This document shows positions 44,130 to 55,373 of a stretch of DNA of 64,000 bases, piece by piece (position 1 is the first letter of the stretch; each line of letters starts with the position of its first letter). The position numbers were made by a program, and so were the translations under genes. The notes beneath the pieces were generated by a model. It ran no database searches and was not told the origin of the DNA. It saw only the letters and a list, made by a program, of their open reading frames with translations. Origin of the DNA: Porphyra umbilicalis (taxonomy: Eukaryota > Rhodophyta > Bangiophyceae > Bangiales > Bangiaceae); NCBI GenBank assembly GCA_002049455.2, contig KV918915.1, forward strand, positions 1-64,000. Direction: 5' to 3'.

Positions 44130-46160
44130 TCAGCGGCGGGCCGACGAAGGCCCACCCCACTTGGGACCGGGCGGACCACCAGGGCGCTGCGCCGCCGGCT
44201 CCTCGTGGTAGGCGTCGCGGTCGCGGTGATGCTGCTGACGGCGGTTGGCCCCACAGGCGGCCACGCCGACCTCGCGAATGAGAACCGCGCGGATGCTACG
44301 CCGACAAACCAGCTGCAGCAATTCCTCGAAGAGACGGAGCGGAACCTTGGGGTGGTCGCAGGCCCACTGGGCGATCAAGTCGCCAAGGGAGACCACGGTG
44401 TGGCTCAAGCCCGCCACCAGGGTCCCCGTGGTGTAGCCGCGGAGTTCCTCGGGGTCACAAGACACGACGCGCGCCAAACCCTGCGGGACACGGTCCGAGG
44501 GGATGTGGTCGAGTTGGTCGAAGGCCACGTCGGGAATGTCACGGTGCTCCACGCGGTCTGACGAGATGATGAGGCTACCCCCGGAGTTACCCCCAGAAGG
44601 GGCGGCGGATGCGGCCGGCGGCGACGGACCCGGAGGGGACAACCCCGCGGCGCCAGTCACCAAAGAGGTAGCGGGCGGCGCGGTTCCACCCCCGGGGTAA
44701 CGTAGGCTGCGGGCAGCCAAGACGGCAGCGGCCCAACGCCCACGAGTAGGGCCGTAGCCACGCGCCTCGAGGATGTCCGCGGTGTACGGCAGGTCGAAAA
44801 GGCGAAGGTCCTCGGCGACCTTGGCGTGAGTTCCGTCGTCGACCACGTCGAGGGACGCCAAAATCCAACCCTTGCGGTCCCGACTGTCGGTGCTCCGCGC
44901 GCGGAGGCGCTGGCGAAAGGCCTCCGTGTCGGGAAGGTGGTCTGCGAGGTACAGCAACGCCCCGAGGGTAGCGGCCGCCTCTGCGTCGGGACCCACGGAG
45001 TCGACGCAGATGTTTGACGCCCCGAGGGAGCGGATCCAATCGAGGAGACGCGAGGGGTAACGCCATAAGACCCGACGGGTACGGAACGTCTCTAGGAAAA
45101 CGACTGCCGTCGCGAGGGCCCACTTGCTACGGAAGACGGCCCACGAGGCGCGACGCCCCGCGGAGAGGTCGTCCAAGGCGTACGCGTGAAACTACGGGAG
45201 TTTCACCATGCAGCCGTACGGGACCTTAACCCCGGACCACCACGCGGGAGTCGGCAAGAAGAAGCGCGAGCGGGTCGCCGTGGGACATCTCGAGGACTCC
45301 GCCAGGTGCCACGCCACGAGGTGTCCGGTAAGGCCGCCCTGGTGGATGCGAGCCGTGGTCTGCTGGGCCTTCGTGGAGCCCTCCGCGTCCGACACGTCGA
45401 TGGAGGGCGGGCACGTGACGATGTACTCGAAGGTCGGCACCAACGGCGGGTCCAGCGGGGGTTCGTTCATAAAGCCCACGTAGGAGCGGCGGTACCCCAC
45501 CTCGCGGCTGCGCCGCACCACGGTGATCGGCGAGGCGCGGCCGTCAAGGGAAGGCACGAGGGCGTGCGGCATCGCTGCGATGTGCTTGGCGAACGGGTTG
45601 GAGGGGCGCGTCAAGTCGATGCCCCGCAACTTCGCGTGAGCCAGCGATTCAGCCACCCCCATGCGGTCCTCCTCACTGGCGTACACGGGTGCCCACGTCG
45701 CCGGGTTGCACAACACGGGCAGGGGGTTCACGACGGTCTGGTATCGCGTCTCCTCGTCGGCTATCAAGGAGGATGACGCGGGCACGGGCGTCCCGTAGGC
45801 GGGCGGCCGCCGGGTCCTTGGTCCGACAAGGAACGATAAAGGGTGACAAGGGTGACCACGGGGTGGAGGGGGGGGGAAGGCCCCCGGGGGCCGACAGAAG
45901 CAAGGAACGGCGGGCGCCATGGGGGGGGGGGGGAAGGCCCGTCGTGGGGTGGGCGGAGGAACGAGTCGGCGAACACCACGTCGCAGAGAGCGCGGTGGGT
46001 TCCGTCGTGGGGTGGCGTGGAGGAGTCGTGGTGTCGCCTGTGTGGGGGGCGGGGTGAGGCCGGGGTGTGCGTGTCGGCCCACGGGGAGGGGTGGGGCCAA
46101 CGTGCGTCTCGGGGAGTGTGGGGGCCGCGGCACACCCGTGCGGGCCGCGCGCCACGCCAC
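44130..46160 (-). other. Antisense reading frames in the 3' region of Gypsy element 1
   Basis: Opposite to the polyprotein, one minus-strand register is open over nearly the whole 2 kb between the chromodomain and the 3' LTR, with about one interruption. After a Pro-rich start the reading is protein-like (for example RTRRVLWRYPSRLLDWIRSL). No known domain. A similarly placed antisense frame occurs in Gypsy element 2. Part of a fossil element. Confidence 0.6.
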
Positions 46161-46342
46161 GCCGGTGTCGCGTGGGGCCGATCCCGTTCACAGGCCGACC
46201 TCGACAACCGTCCTGGGGCGAGGATCGGGGGGGGGGGGTGGCGGTTGTGGCCGGCGTCAGGCCAGGGGGCCGGGCCGGAACCCCCTCCTTAGGGGTCGTC
46301 GCAGGACGGGCAGGGACGCCACGTCACGCGACGAAGGGACTG

Positions 46343-46838
46343 TGTGGCGGTCGGGGGTCCCCAGTTGGAAGAAGCGTGGCCCCTCAGCTGTGGCCAGCAC
46401 ACCTCCGGAGGCCGCCCCAAAATATCACGATCCGGGCCAGCAAGGGAATGACCTGTCCAGATCTCGGGGAGATTGGATTCGGTCGGAGGCGGGGCTTTTC
46501 CCCAGTGGTTTTCCCAGCCCCCCTACAACTTGTTTGAACTTTTCGCTTTGGAGGGATTTATTGGTCTGGCGCATTTGGGGTGGCTACTTTGGCCACCGAC
46601 GTTCGGGTTTGGGAGGGGTTTATTGAGAGTGGGGATGCCGTCCCCGTCGCCGTTTGATAAAACTAACTGTGCTTTGGACTACGATTCCCCCCTGGGCTTT
46701 GCCGTGATCCTCTCCTCCCGTTGGGGGAAGGCTGGGCTGTGTGTCGATTTCCGGGGCAGTTCCTTCGCGGACCGAGCTGATCAAGAGGTCACTTCGGCCA
46801 GACGACGAACCGGCGTGGTTGTGCTTAGAACAGCTACA
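46343..46838 (+). repeat. 3' LTR of Gypsy element 1
   Basis: Starts TGTGGCGGTCGGGGG and ends TAGAACAGCTACA, followed by the GGCGC target duplication. Confidence 0.93.
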
Positions 46839-46861
46839 GGCGCCGGCTGGAATCAACAATC

Positions 46862-46960
46862 AACTGGTGCCGCCACCCCACCCAATAAGCTGGTGCCGCC
46901 ACCCCACCCGATATGCTGCTGTCACCACCTGACAAGCTGGTGCCACCCCCCCACCCGGAC
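46862..46960. repeat. Short tandem repeat between LTR and peptidase
   Basis: About three imperfect units of AAGCTGGTGCC(G/A)CCACCCCACCC. It occupies most of the gap between the LTR and the first ATG of the peptidase pseudogene. Confidence 0.65.
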
Positions 46961-46991
46961 GCCCACAAGGGTGCACCCGACGTCGCCATTC

Positions 46992-49049
46992 ATGGCGTCC
47001 TTCCACCGCGTGCTGGTCGCCGCCGCCGCTGCGGCGATCGTTATGGCCGCCGAAACCACGACGGGCGCGGCCGCCCGTATGGACCGCATGTATGCACTTT
47101 CCTCTCCGCCGCCCTCGAGCGCGGGGGGGAGATGTCCAAGAGCCGCGCGGGCGACTGGTTCGCCTCGTGCGTCGCAGCGTCACGGACCGCCCCAAAGACC
47201 AACCCGCTGCGGGGGGGCGTGCGGCTGTTGGCCCCTGTTTCATCTGCAACCGAGGGTGTGACCAACGTGACAGTTGTCAAGGCGCTGGCGCGCCTTGACG
47301 CGTCGGGGATGGGCGGCGACCCGATCTGGTCGTCGCGCGTGCGCCCGAGGTGATGGCTGGTGGGGCCAAACAACAGCTCATCCTGGCATCACCCGAGCTT
47401 CCGCTGACCGCCGAGCAGGCGGCGGAGGGGGGAAAGGCAGTGGCCCACGCGCGGAGACGACTCGCACGCACCATGCTGGCAGCTGCTTGTAAGGGAGGAT
47501 TCGTCTCGGGTTGTTGCCGTCCGAAATCCATTGACGCCGCCGTGGAAGCCGCCCTGCGCGTGGGAAAGTCCCTCCTCACCACCGCCATTGGGAATGACGT
47601 TGGTGACGTTCCGATTGCGGCAGAGCCAATCTTAACAATCTACTTTGGGGAGCTCCCCGCAACTTTCCCCGGTGGGGATGTCCGCTTCACGACCACCTCG
47701 TACAGAGTGGCGCTTCGAGCCCACTTTGCTGACCACACGTGGGTGGCTGGACTGCCCGCATACCTCGCTTACGCCGTCGCCCTGCACGCGGCGCGCACCG
47801 ATTTGCTCGGCCCGGCGCTATTTGTGGCGTGGCAACCTTTACGCGCGTCGCCACGCCCGCTGCTTACGCGACGCGGGCGTTAATGCGGGAGCGGTACTAC
47901 GGGCGGGTGCGCGAGGGACTCCGCGACGACTTGGCACTGACGTACAAGCGGCGGTTTGGGACCGCTGCGGCCACTGCCCAAATCGTCGCCATCCTCGGCG
48001 ACATGCAAGGGGCGGTGGCGGCGATGCTCAAAGACTCCCCCTGGCTGGACGAGCCGTCCATGGCCGAGGCGCGTGCCAAGCTGGCCGCGACCACCTTTTT
48101 TATTTGCACCGACCCCGTCTACGACGCGTGCACGGATGTGGTCATCCGCGGCGGCGGTGCCACCGCGTATGCCGCCAACGTGGCGTCGGTGGCCGCGTAG
48201 GCGTAGCGCCGGCGCGTCGCGCCGCTCACCTCCCCCGCCGCCGCGGCGCGGTGGGACGTGCGGCCGTACCGGACCAACGCGCAGAATCGGCAGGCCGACA
48301 ACTCGATCGCCTTTTTGACGACCATGACGCAGTATCCGCTGCTTCCCCCCGACGCCTTCTACATGCCCGTGGCGCTCACGTACGGGGCCGCCGGCTTCTT
48401 CACCGCCCACGAGTTTGGCCACTCGTATGATACGGGGGGGATCAACTTTGACGTGGCTGGCGCCAGCCGCGAGTGGCTCTCCATCGCGTTCTTGGCCGTT
48501 GCCGTCGAGCGCGCGGCGTGCATTGTCGCGCAGTACAGCCGCTACCGCATTACCGAGTTGGACGCGGCTGGCGTGCCCCCCGTCTTTGCCGACGGCGCCA
48601 TGACGCTCAATGAGAACATTGCCGACGCGTTTAGCCTACGCGTCGGCCTCGGCAGGCTACGCTCGGCGATCGCAGGGCACCTCACGTCGCGAGGGGTGGG
48701 GCCCGCCAACCCGCCGCTCGCCGCCGTTTTCACCGACGAGCAGCTTTACTTTGTCTGCGCCGCGCTGGTGTGGTGCATCAAGCGCACCGACGCCAACCTC
48801 CGCACGTACCTCGCCAACGACTTCCACGCCATTGGGCGGCCGCGGGTGCTCGGGTCGATGAGCCACTCGCCAGGTTTCGCGGCGGCCTTCCAGTGCCCGC
48901 TGGGCAGCGTGTACCGCCCCGAGGAGCGCTGCAAGCTGTACGGCGAGTGTGGGAGGGGAGGCGCGCGCTCTGGCAGAGCGCCGCAGATGGTGGCCACGGA
49001 GACGCGCAGTGCCCTCCTTTTGTTGTTCGTCTTGTCGGGGTTGCTCTGA
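46992..49049 (+). pseudogene. M13 (neprilysin/PgPepO-type) zinc metallopeptidase pseudogene
   Basis: It would have been a secreted or surface zinc endopeptidase. ATG 46992 begins a signal-peptide-like hydrophobic stretch (VLVAAAAAAIVMAAETTTGA). The zinc motif is HEFGHSYD (HExxH) at about 48,411; the third ligand motif is NENIADA at about 48,612. A family C-terminus follows (RVLGSMSHSPGFAAAFQCPLGS), then a hydrophobic tail (LLLLFVLSGLL) suggesting a GPI or membrane anchor. Total span is about 686 codons, the usual M13 length. The frame changes near 47,100, 47,350 and 47,820, and two in-frame TAG codons lie near 48,200, so it reads as a pseudogene; small introns or sequence errors could explain some. 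It starts 154 bases after the Gypsy 3' LTR. Confidence 0.85.
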
Positions 49050-49442
49050 AACTCAACAGGTGTGGTGCTCGCCGGACAGCCTTGAGCGTGTGCGTGGATG
49101 TGCAACGCCAGCGGTGGATACGGCCGTGCGCACTCCGCCTCGCTCGACAGCGGGCACTGCGCCGCCGCCGCCCACCACGGATGAAAATAGACGGGGCTGC
49201 AGGGGTGGCGGCAGCGACGCACACACCGGTTTTGACTAAGATTCGCATTAGTGGGGCGTCACCACGCCCAAATTGCGCCCTACATCTGTAACAGCGCCCT
49301 TTGGAAGGCGAGCGACGCCCCCTAAACGCTCGAGGTAGCACCCATGAAGACTGGGTTTTACAGGTAGCACCCTATGGTTCCGTGATTCTTTTGTAATCGC
49401 AGCCCCAGTTGATCGAAATGTCAATTTGATGATGGCAGACTA
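49050..49442. other. 3' flank of the M13 pseudogene
   Basis: No gene recognised. Confidence 0.5.
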
Positions 49443-49574
49443 CAGCCGTTCTCCCAAAACTCCCGTACTCCAACAGTTGCAAAAGAGATTCAAATCGGAC
49501 TCTACGACCCCGCAGAGGCCGATTTGAAATTGTTTTGTAACAGCTGGAGTGCGGGATTTTTCGGAGAACGGCTG
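49443..49574. mobile_element. 132-bp palindromic MITE with the same ends as the 12-kb element
   Basis: Starts CAGCCGTTCTCCCAAAAC and ends TTTTTCGGAGAACGGCTG, flanked by TA (49441-49442, 49575-49576). Almost the whole element is one inverted repeat. The outer 12-18 bases match the ends at 15256 and 27392, so the same transposase could have moved it. Confidence 0.85.
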
Positions 49575-49576
49575 TA

Positions 49577-51480
49577 GAGGTGCATCTCACGCAATATGAC
49601 GGATGGCGGCGACGCGACTTCAGGCTGGGACGAAGCCGCCAAGGGCGCACTGTATTGGCGAAAAAAAAACACAGACAGGAAAAGTGACTAAAGAGCAACA
49701 AGAGTGCATCGTTAGATGCTATCTTCCAAGTGTCTTTGGACGACTTACAGCGCGTGCAAAAAACATAGGCATGAAAGAAAGGGGCACTTTCGGCGCCCTC
49801 GATCCTCTACCGTATGCGTTTCAACGGTAAATCGTGCACGTGATGGTCAGAGGAGTCGCAATTGACCATAGAAAGCCTTCCATCCAGTTGGTTGTCAAAA
49901 ACATGCACTTCTGAAGCGCCAGGAGGTCACCAAAAAAGTGAAGCGCTGCTCTCCGGCTGGGGACCGATTCTTGCAAGTGTGTCCCGGTTCGATCCTAAAT
50001 TTAGTAGGCGGCCTTCCAGCTGATTCAGTGGGCCCGCCAGGCCCCTGCATACTCCAAGTGTAAGCCGATATCTGTCAGTTCTGCTTTGCGTCACGAGATA
50101 AGAGCGCCGCAATCGGGTCCAGCGCATCACAAACGACACTCAGAGACAGCTAGCTCCCGGGTACTCGAGATTCTTAGCGCCTTTTTTTGTGGAGGCAACG
50201 TCGAACCACTATCCTATTACATGTGAAAGTTTCGTGGCCGATGGTGCAATACACAGTCCTCATCAACGATTTTTCTATTCGTCATAAATCGTGAGATACA
50301 CCTGTAGGGTCGCTACTGCCGAGTCTCTGTCAGTCATTGTTTCCGTCACCATCAATCCCAACCACCACCACGCCTACAACATCACCCTTCACAGTACAGG
50401 CGCTCTGCTGCCGCAAGGTACCACACCACGTCAAAAACGTCACGCAGCCCCACGACCTTGCGCTGCGAAACGCGACGATAGTGGTTGGCACCCCCGTCCC
50501 CCATCAGATCCCGTGAAGAGGCTGTGGCCTCTTGAAAACGATTTCCACTCCCACCTCCATCGCCTGGAGCTGCGTGCTGGGCACCAGGAAATCATGAACT
50601 CGAAATAGTGGAATTATCCATGCTCTATGCGCGCCCTATCGGCGCCTCGGGGTCAAGGGGCGCGCGGCGTTAACAGCTCCCTAACAGCGCCTTAACAACG
50701 CCCCTCAATAGCGCCCGAGGCGCTCTTCCCAACCCTTATTTTGACCAACCGGACCAGGGCAGCCGCGTTTTTCTGCTGGACACACCGGTTTTGACCATCC
50801 TGACCGGTACAGTGGGCTGTACGAGCGGTACTTTGAATTTCAATGTTCAGTTTCTCTGTCCATACAACGGAGTGTGCAGATTAGATTTGCTCAGGACGCC
50901 CAGGGCGTAGTTAAGGGCGCGTAGTTAAGGGCGTCACCAGAACGGCATTTGGGCGTCGTGCACCCCTACCGCCCCAACTAAAAAGGGCATCAGCAAGGCG
51001 TTGCGAAGTGAAAGAAAAAAAGGGGGCCCACATGATTCAGCCGGTGGCGGCTGAGCACCTTGGTGGGGGAGAGGCACCCAGCCTTGACACAGAAAATGAC
51101 ATATGAGTGCACAGTGTGGTATTAAAAACGTTGGTGCAATTACCAGTGTACTGAGACCGACCGTAGCCAAGCAATAAAGCGGGTTCTATCGCCGTCACGG
51201 CGAGGAAAACAGACCTTTTGTTGCAGGGCATCCGATGGGGAGCCGGGTGGTACCCACGACGGCAACCCCGGACCCACTGTGATTTAGTACAAACGAGGGC
51301 ACCGGTCGATCGACCGTCCGATTACAAGCGATCGTAACGAGTGCCGGCAGACAGATGAGACAGGCAAGCAAACAAACAATAAAAAGTGAACAATGCGGAA
51401 GTAACGCTCCAAAGGGCGTCCTACAGGCCAATTCCCACAATACATGGGCTTTGGCCCGTCAACCAGGCTACTTGTGATCA
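49577..51480. other. Intergenic, no gene seen
   Basis: At about 50,630-50,960 there are GCGCC/TTAA-rich blocks (GTTAACAGC, CCTTAAC, AGTTAAGGGCG) like the subterminal repeats of the 2298-2996 element, plus a repeated ACCGGTTTTGACCA motif. Possibly a decayed MITE. Nothing else. Confidence 0.45.
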
Positions 51481-51499
51481 ATTGCCAATTGGGAGCAGA

Positions 51500-52155
51500 G
51501 ATATGCTACATACCTCCAACGCAAGATTCGAACCGTCCCGGTGAGATCCGAGGATGCTGAAACCCGATTAGGCGATCGCGGCCTCTTACGGGCCCGCGCG
51601 GGCGTAACCACCCGGGCGGCGGGATTTGTGGGGGGCGCGCCGCCCGGTCTCGATTGGGGGGAGGTGGCGGTTTGCCGTCATCGGTCGCGACCGTCCGGCC
51701 ACGCACGCGCGTGCGTGTGTGGCGGGCAGCGTGCGCTGCCGGTCAGATCGACGCTTACGCGCACGCGCGCCCGTGCAGGCGGGTAGGCGTCGGAGTGGGG
51801 GCCAGGCGGCCGGGCGCCGGGTGACGAGCGTCGAAGTTAACACTCGTTGGTGTGTGGGGGCGTCGTGCAGCACGTGCTGGGATGATCGTGGTCGGTGCCG
51901 AGTGGCGCGTACTTCGTCGGGGCTTGACTATCCCGGCGACAAGGCGAAAGCCTGGACGCGAGTCCGTGTTGCCGAGAGTGGGGGGGGGGTACGTACCCTG
52001 GGATCAGTTACCACCGTGTATTGTGCGTGGGGCAGCGCAAGCTGGGTGGCCGTGGTCGTTGCCGGGTGGCGCCTACCTCGTCGGGGTTTGAATACCCCGG
52101 CGACGGGGCGAAAGCCGGGACGCGGATCCGTGTTTTTCGGCACGGGGCCATCCCG
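51500..52155 (-). repeat. Candidate 3' LTR region of Gypsy element 2
   Basis: On the minus strand a purine tract (GAAGAAACGGGA) is followed by TGGCCCCGTG near 52,155, as expected for a polypurine tract and LTR start. Internally a unit of about 90 bases recurs at an offset of about 163 bases (51,889-51,980 and 52,052-52,145; GGCGAAAGCC(T/G)GGACGCG). No second LTR to confirm. Confidence 0.3.
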
Positions 52156-52201
52156 TTTCTTCGTGCTCAAGCACAGGTCGAGGCCTAACGGTAAAGCTTG
52201 A

Positions 52202-54480
52202 GTGGCGGTGCGCTACCGCGAGGTCGCAAACCGCGAGGTTGCGGACCCTGTGAGTGTGGGTATGCATTTGGGGGGGCGGGCGGCGCGCAAGGCCGCAATC
52301 CCGGCGACGGCGGCGAGGGCGGCAAGCCCGGCGACGGCGGCAAGGGCGGCAATCCCAGGGACGCGTGTGGTTGGCCTGACGGCGCGTGCGGGTCGCGTGG
52401 CGGCGCGGCGGTTACTGCCGGCGGCGCGGGCGATTTACCTTGCGGCGACGTACGGGAGGAGGAAGGGTTCGCACCCAAGCACCAGCATGGCCGACCAGGC
52501 CGCGATGGCGGTTGCCGGCGGCCACGCAAATAGAAAGGCGCCCGTGCCCCACGCCGCGGGGGGTGTCGAACCCGATGTGGAGCGGTCCACAGACCCGGAG
52601 GTGCTTCGGCAGTTCAGGCCCAGTGGCGTGTTCTATGCCCACGTGGGCCCAACCGAGGTGGTGGACGGGGTCCCGGTCATCGCTAAACATGGTCTTCATG
52701 GGATATGCATTCGCAACCGCGCTCGCGCGCACACTCGGCGTCTTCATGGGCGCTTAAAGGCCCTGCCGGTCTTCGTCGACGTGTTGACCGAGAACGGCTC
52801 ACCTTCCCATGCGGGTGACCGCGTGGCCAAATTCCATGGGGACTCGTTCTTTGGGAACCAGGGGCCGCAGCGCCGTATATACGAGGTCATGTCGTTTTGC
52901 AACGAAGTCATGCGGTACCAGGTTCCCTTGCACCCCTTCCACAGATTTGTATACACCAACGCCTTGTTGTTTCCCGTGTGGGGTACCGAGACCTTCGAGG
53001 CGGCAGCCAACTCGTTTGGCTGCCTGTTGCGGAACTGGCCTAAGGCCGTCTTTGTCTCGCGCCCGGTGGCCACGGACCTTGCGGTACCGATCGGCCACGA
53101 TGCCGGGTTGGTGGAGTACTTGGATCAGCTTACGCTGGTGGCAGCGGAGGAGAACGATGTGGTCGATGAAGATCTAAGCCCTCGAATGAGCGAGTTTCCG
53201 AACCCCTTTCTGGTGCCGATGTTCGCGACCGATCATCGCCGCGCGGCGGACACCCGGTTCTTCCGCGGTCGCGGGCTGCTGCCGACGGAGTGGTCAGCCA
53301 GCTTCCTCCGGGCGCCGAAGTCGTTTGAATTGTCTCGTTGACTTCGGCCAGTCCCTGACTGGGAGCCCAAGACCGATCTTTGGGTGGCGGCCCCGGTGGT
53401 GGTATCGTACCTGGCGGACTCGTTGCGAAACGAGAAAAGCTCCGCCCGGCAGATTGTGTACTCGGAGTACTACTGCAATCTGATTGCGGCTTGGGTTCAC
53501 ACCCTTCAGGAGGTCAAGGTCTTTGTCCGCTTGGACAAGAACACACTTCGTCACTTCGACGTTTTGGACACGTCCAAACTGCGTGAGGCGCCTGACAACG
53601 AGGTGGTACATGCCTGATATGGCAAGATGCGCAGCGCAATGGACGTGTTTCCTTGTGGGTCGTCCTCAAGGACGTGGTCCGTCGGGACCGGGACACCGGC
53701 GAGGCGCGGCAAGTGCGCGTGACGGTCGACGAGATCAAGGAGTTCGGCATTTGCCATGGACACGCGTGTGTGAATTTCGGCTTGGCACCTGACCCGAACG
53801 CGCCCGCCCAAGTGGCGCCGGTTCCTTCGAGTCACCCCGGGGTGTGGCGTCGCGGTCGACAGACCCATCCGGGAGGGGCATATGCCGTCAGTGGCGACCG
53901 TGGCGGTTATCACCGCCCGCGTTTGCCACGTCGCGATCGTTCGCGATCGGCGTCGCCGCCCGCGGCCATTGAGGCCAATTGGCCGACGCGTGCCTCTTCC
54001 TCCGCGGCGGTTGCCTTGTTTGGGTCGGCGCGCGTGCGCGACGTGCGCGTTCGTGCGCCCCGTGGGGCGGCTGTGTCAGCGGAGGCGCATGCCTGGATGT
54101 TCCAAGTGACTGGCTTGCGCCGTGCTGTGGAGCGGGCGGACGACCGAGGGGTCGAGTCGGCCTTGGCCACCATTGGGCAGGCCGTGGCTTGTGCCGTCGA
54201 TGGCGATGCCAACTACGGGCGCTTTGCTCAGCATCTTAAGGCTATCCAGCCGGAGGACGTGGCGGCACCGACGCGCTTTAACGCGCAGAGCGTTCTGGGG
54301 CGTCGCGCCCATGCTGACGGGGAGCCGTCCGGCCGGGCTCCGCCCTCGGCGCGTAATACGCGTGCTCGTAGTGTGTCTCAGGAGTCGGGGGCCAGCGTTG
54401 GCTCTCGCCACACGTGTTGTCGCTACTCGCGTCGTAGTGATGAGGAGGAGGAGTTGCGAGATTCACTGTTCAGTGACTAG
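52202..54480 (+). other. Antisense reading frames in the 3' region of Gypsy element 2
   Basis: Plus-strand frames opposite to the polyprotein stay open over most of 2.3 kb with about two interruptions. They read as protein (for example HPFHRFVYTNALLFPVWGTE, MFQVTGLRRAVERADDRG), ending in an Arg/Ser- and Glu-rich tail. No known domain. The position matches the antisense frames of Gypsy element 1. Part of a fossil element. Confidence 0.6.
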
Positions 54481-55120
54481 CTCGGATGACCCTGGCGGGG
54501 AGGAGGGGCCAATGTCGGGGGCTACCGCCTTTAAGGTGTTGATGTTTCTTCGTCTTGTGATTGTTTGTCGTTTGACATGTTTGTATCCACTTTTCAGATT
54601 TTCTGACTATCGTCATAGCGATGAAGAGAGTGACAGGCCATCATGGCCCATGTTGTGGGATTTGTATCCCTTACATCTGTTGATAAAAGCAGTTCGTACT
54701 CAAAACATGCGCGTATGGCTGTAGTGTATCAATTGGTGTTGGTTCATTGTGGTATGACCACGGTTGCTTCCTCTGTGGTTGTCACCAAGCGTCGAAAGAC
54801 TGAGTCCAAGTGTTGTACCGGGGGTACCAGAAACCAGTTGGGGAGCACTGGTACAGCGGAACGCTCCCGATCAGTGTCGCCTGCGCGGATTTCGGCCACA
54901 CATATATGTACGGGACGTAAACACGGTTCAGCCGAGGAAAATGCCGCAAGGCAAGTTGGGGATCATACGCAATATTGCGCGTCATGGACGGCAGAGTAGA
55001 TTTATGGCACGCGACAGGAATTACTTCCTTAATTGTGGCGGCTGTACTTACATCTGTCCACGAGACATCGGCATGGATATCCACTGTCACCGGTAACATG
55101 GACATGTTGGATAGTGGGTA
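54481..55120. other. Non-coding 3' part of Gypsy element 2
   Basis: AT-richer spacer between the antisense frames and the chromodomain; nothing recognised. Confidence 0.45.
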
Positions 55121-55121
55121 T

Positions 55122-55345
55122 TCACGTGGAGTCCATGACGATGTTGGCTACGGTTGTGAGCCCGGCCTGTCGGCGACTTCGTCGCGTTCGCGTTTGCCAT
55201 TCGTACCCGGGTACATTCTTCTTCTTCTGCCAAAGACATCGCACCACCAGGTTGCGTAGGGGATTCTCCAGGGGTTCCCAGGTGACGTTTTTCGACTCAT
55301 AGTCGAACCAGCGCACCTCAGCGCTATAGCTGTCGCCAGTCTGGC
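55122..55345 (-). pseudogene. Chromodomain of Gypsy element 2
   Basis: Reads VRWFDYESKNVTWEPLENP followed by Lys-rich sequence, the classic chromodomain W-Y-TWEP pattern. Confidence 0.75.
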
Positions 55346-55373
55346 GTTAGCCTAGAAATTAGTCAACGACATA

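Larger units (their letters stand above)
37707..46838 (+). mobile_element. Ty3/Gypsy chromovirus 1, complete but broken (9.1 kb)
   Basis: Both LTRs, a 5-bp target duplication, and gag, protease, reverse transcriptase, RNase H, integrase and a chromodomain-like C-terminus occur in the Gypsy order. A 3' region with antisense reading frames follows. The LTRs differ at about 20 of 495 positions (roughly 96% identity), so insertion is moderately recent. The coding part is a fossil with several breaks (roughly half a dozen). Confidence 0.92.

Noticed and set aside
51515-51590. tRNA gene on the minus strand
   Set aside because: A GGTTCGAATC box is present, but the T-stem does not pair well and no acceptor or anticodon arm could be built.
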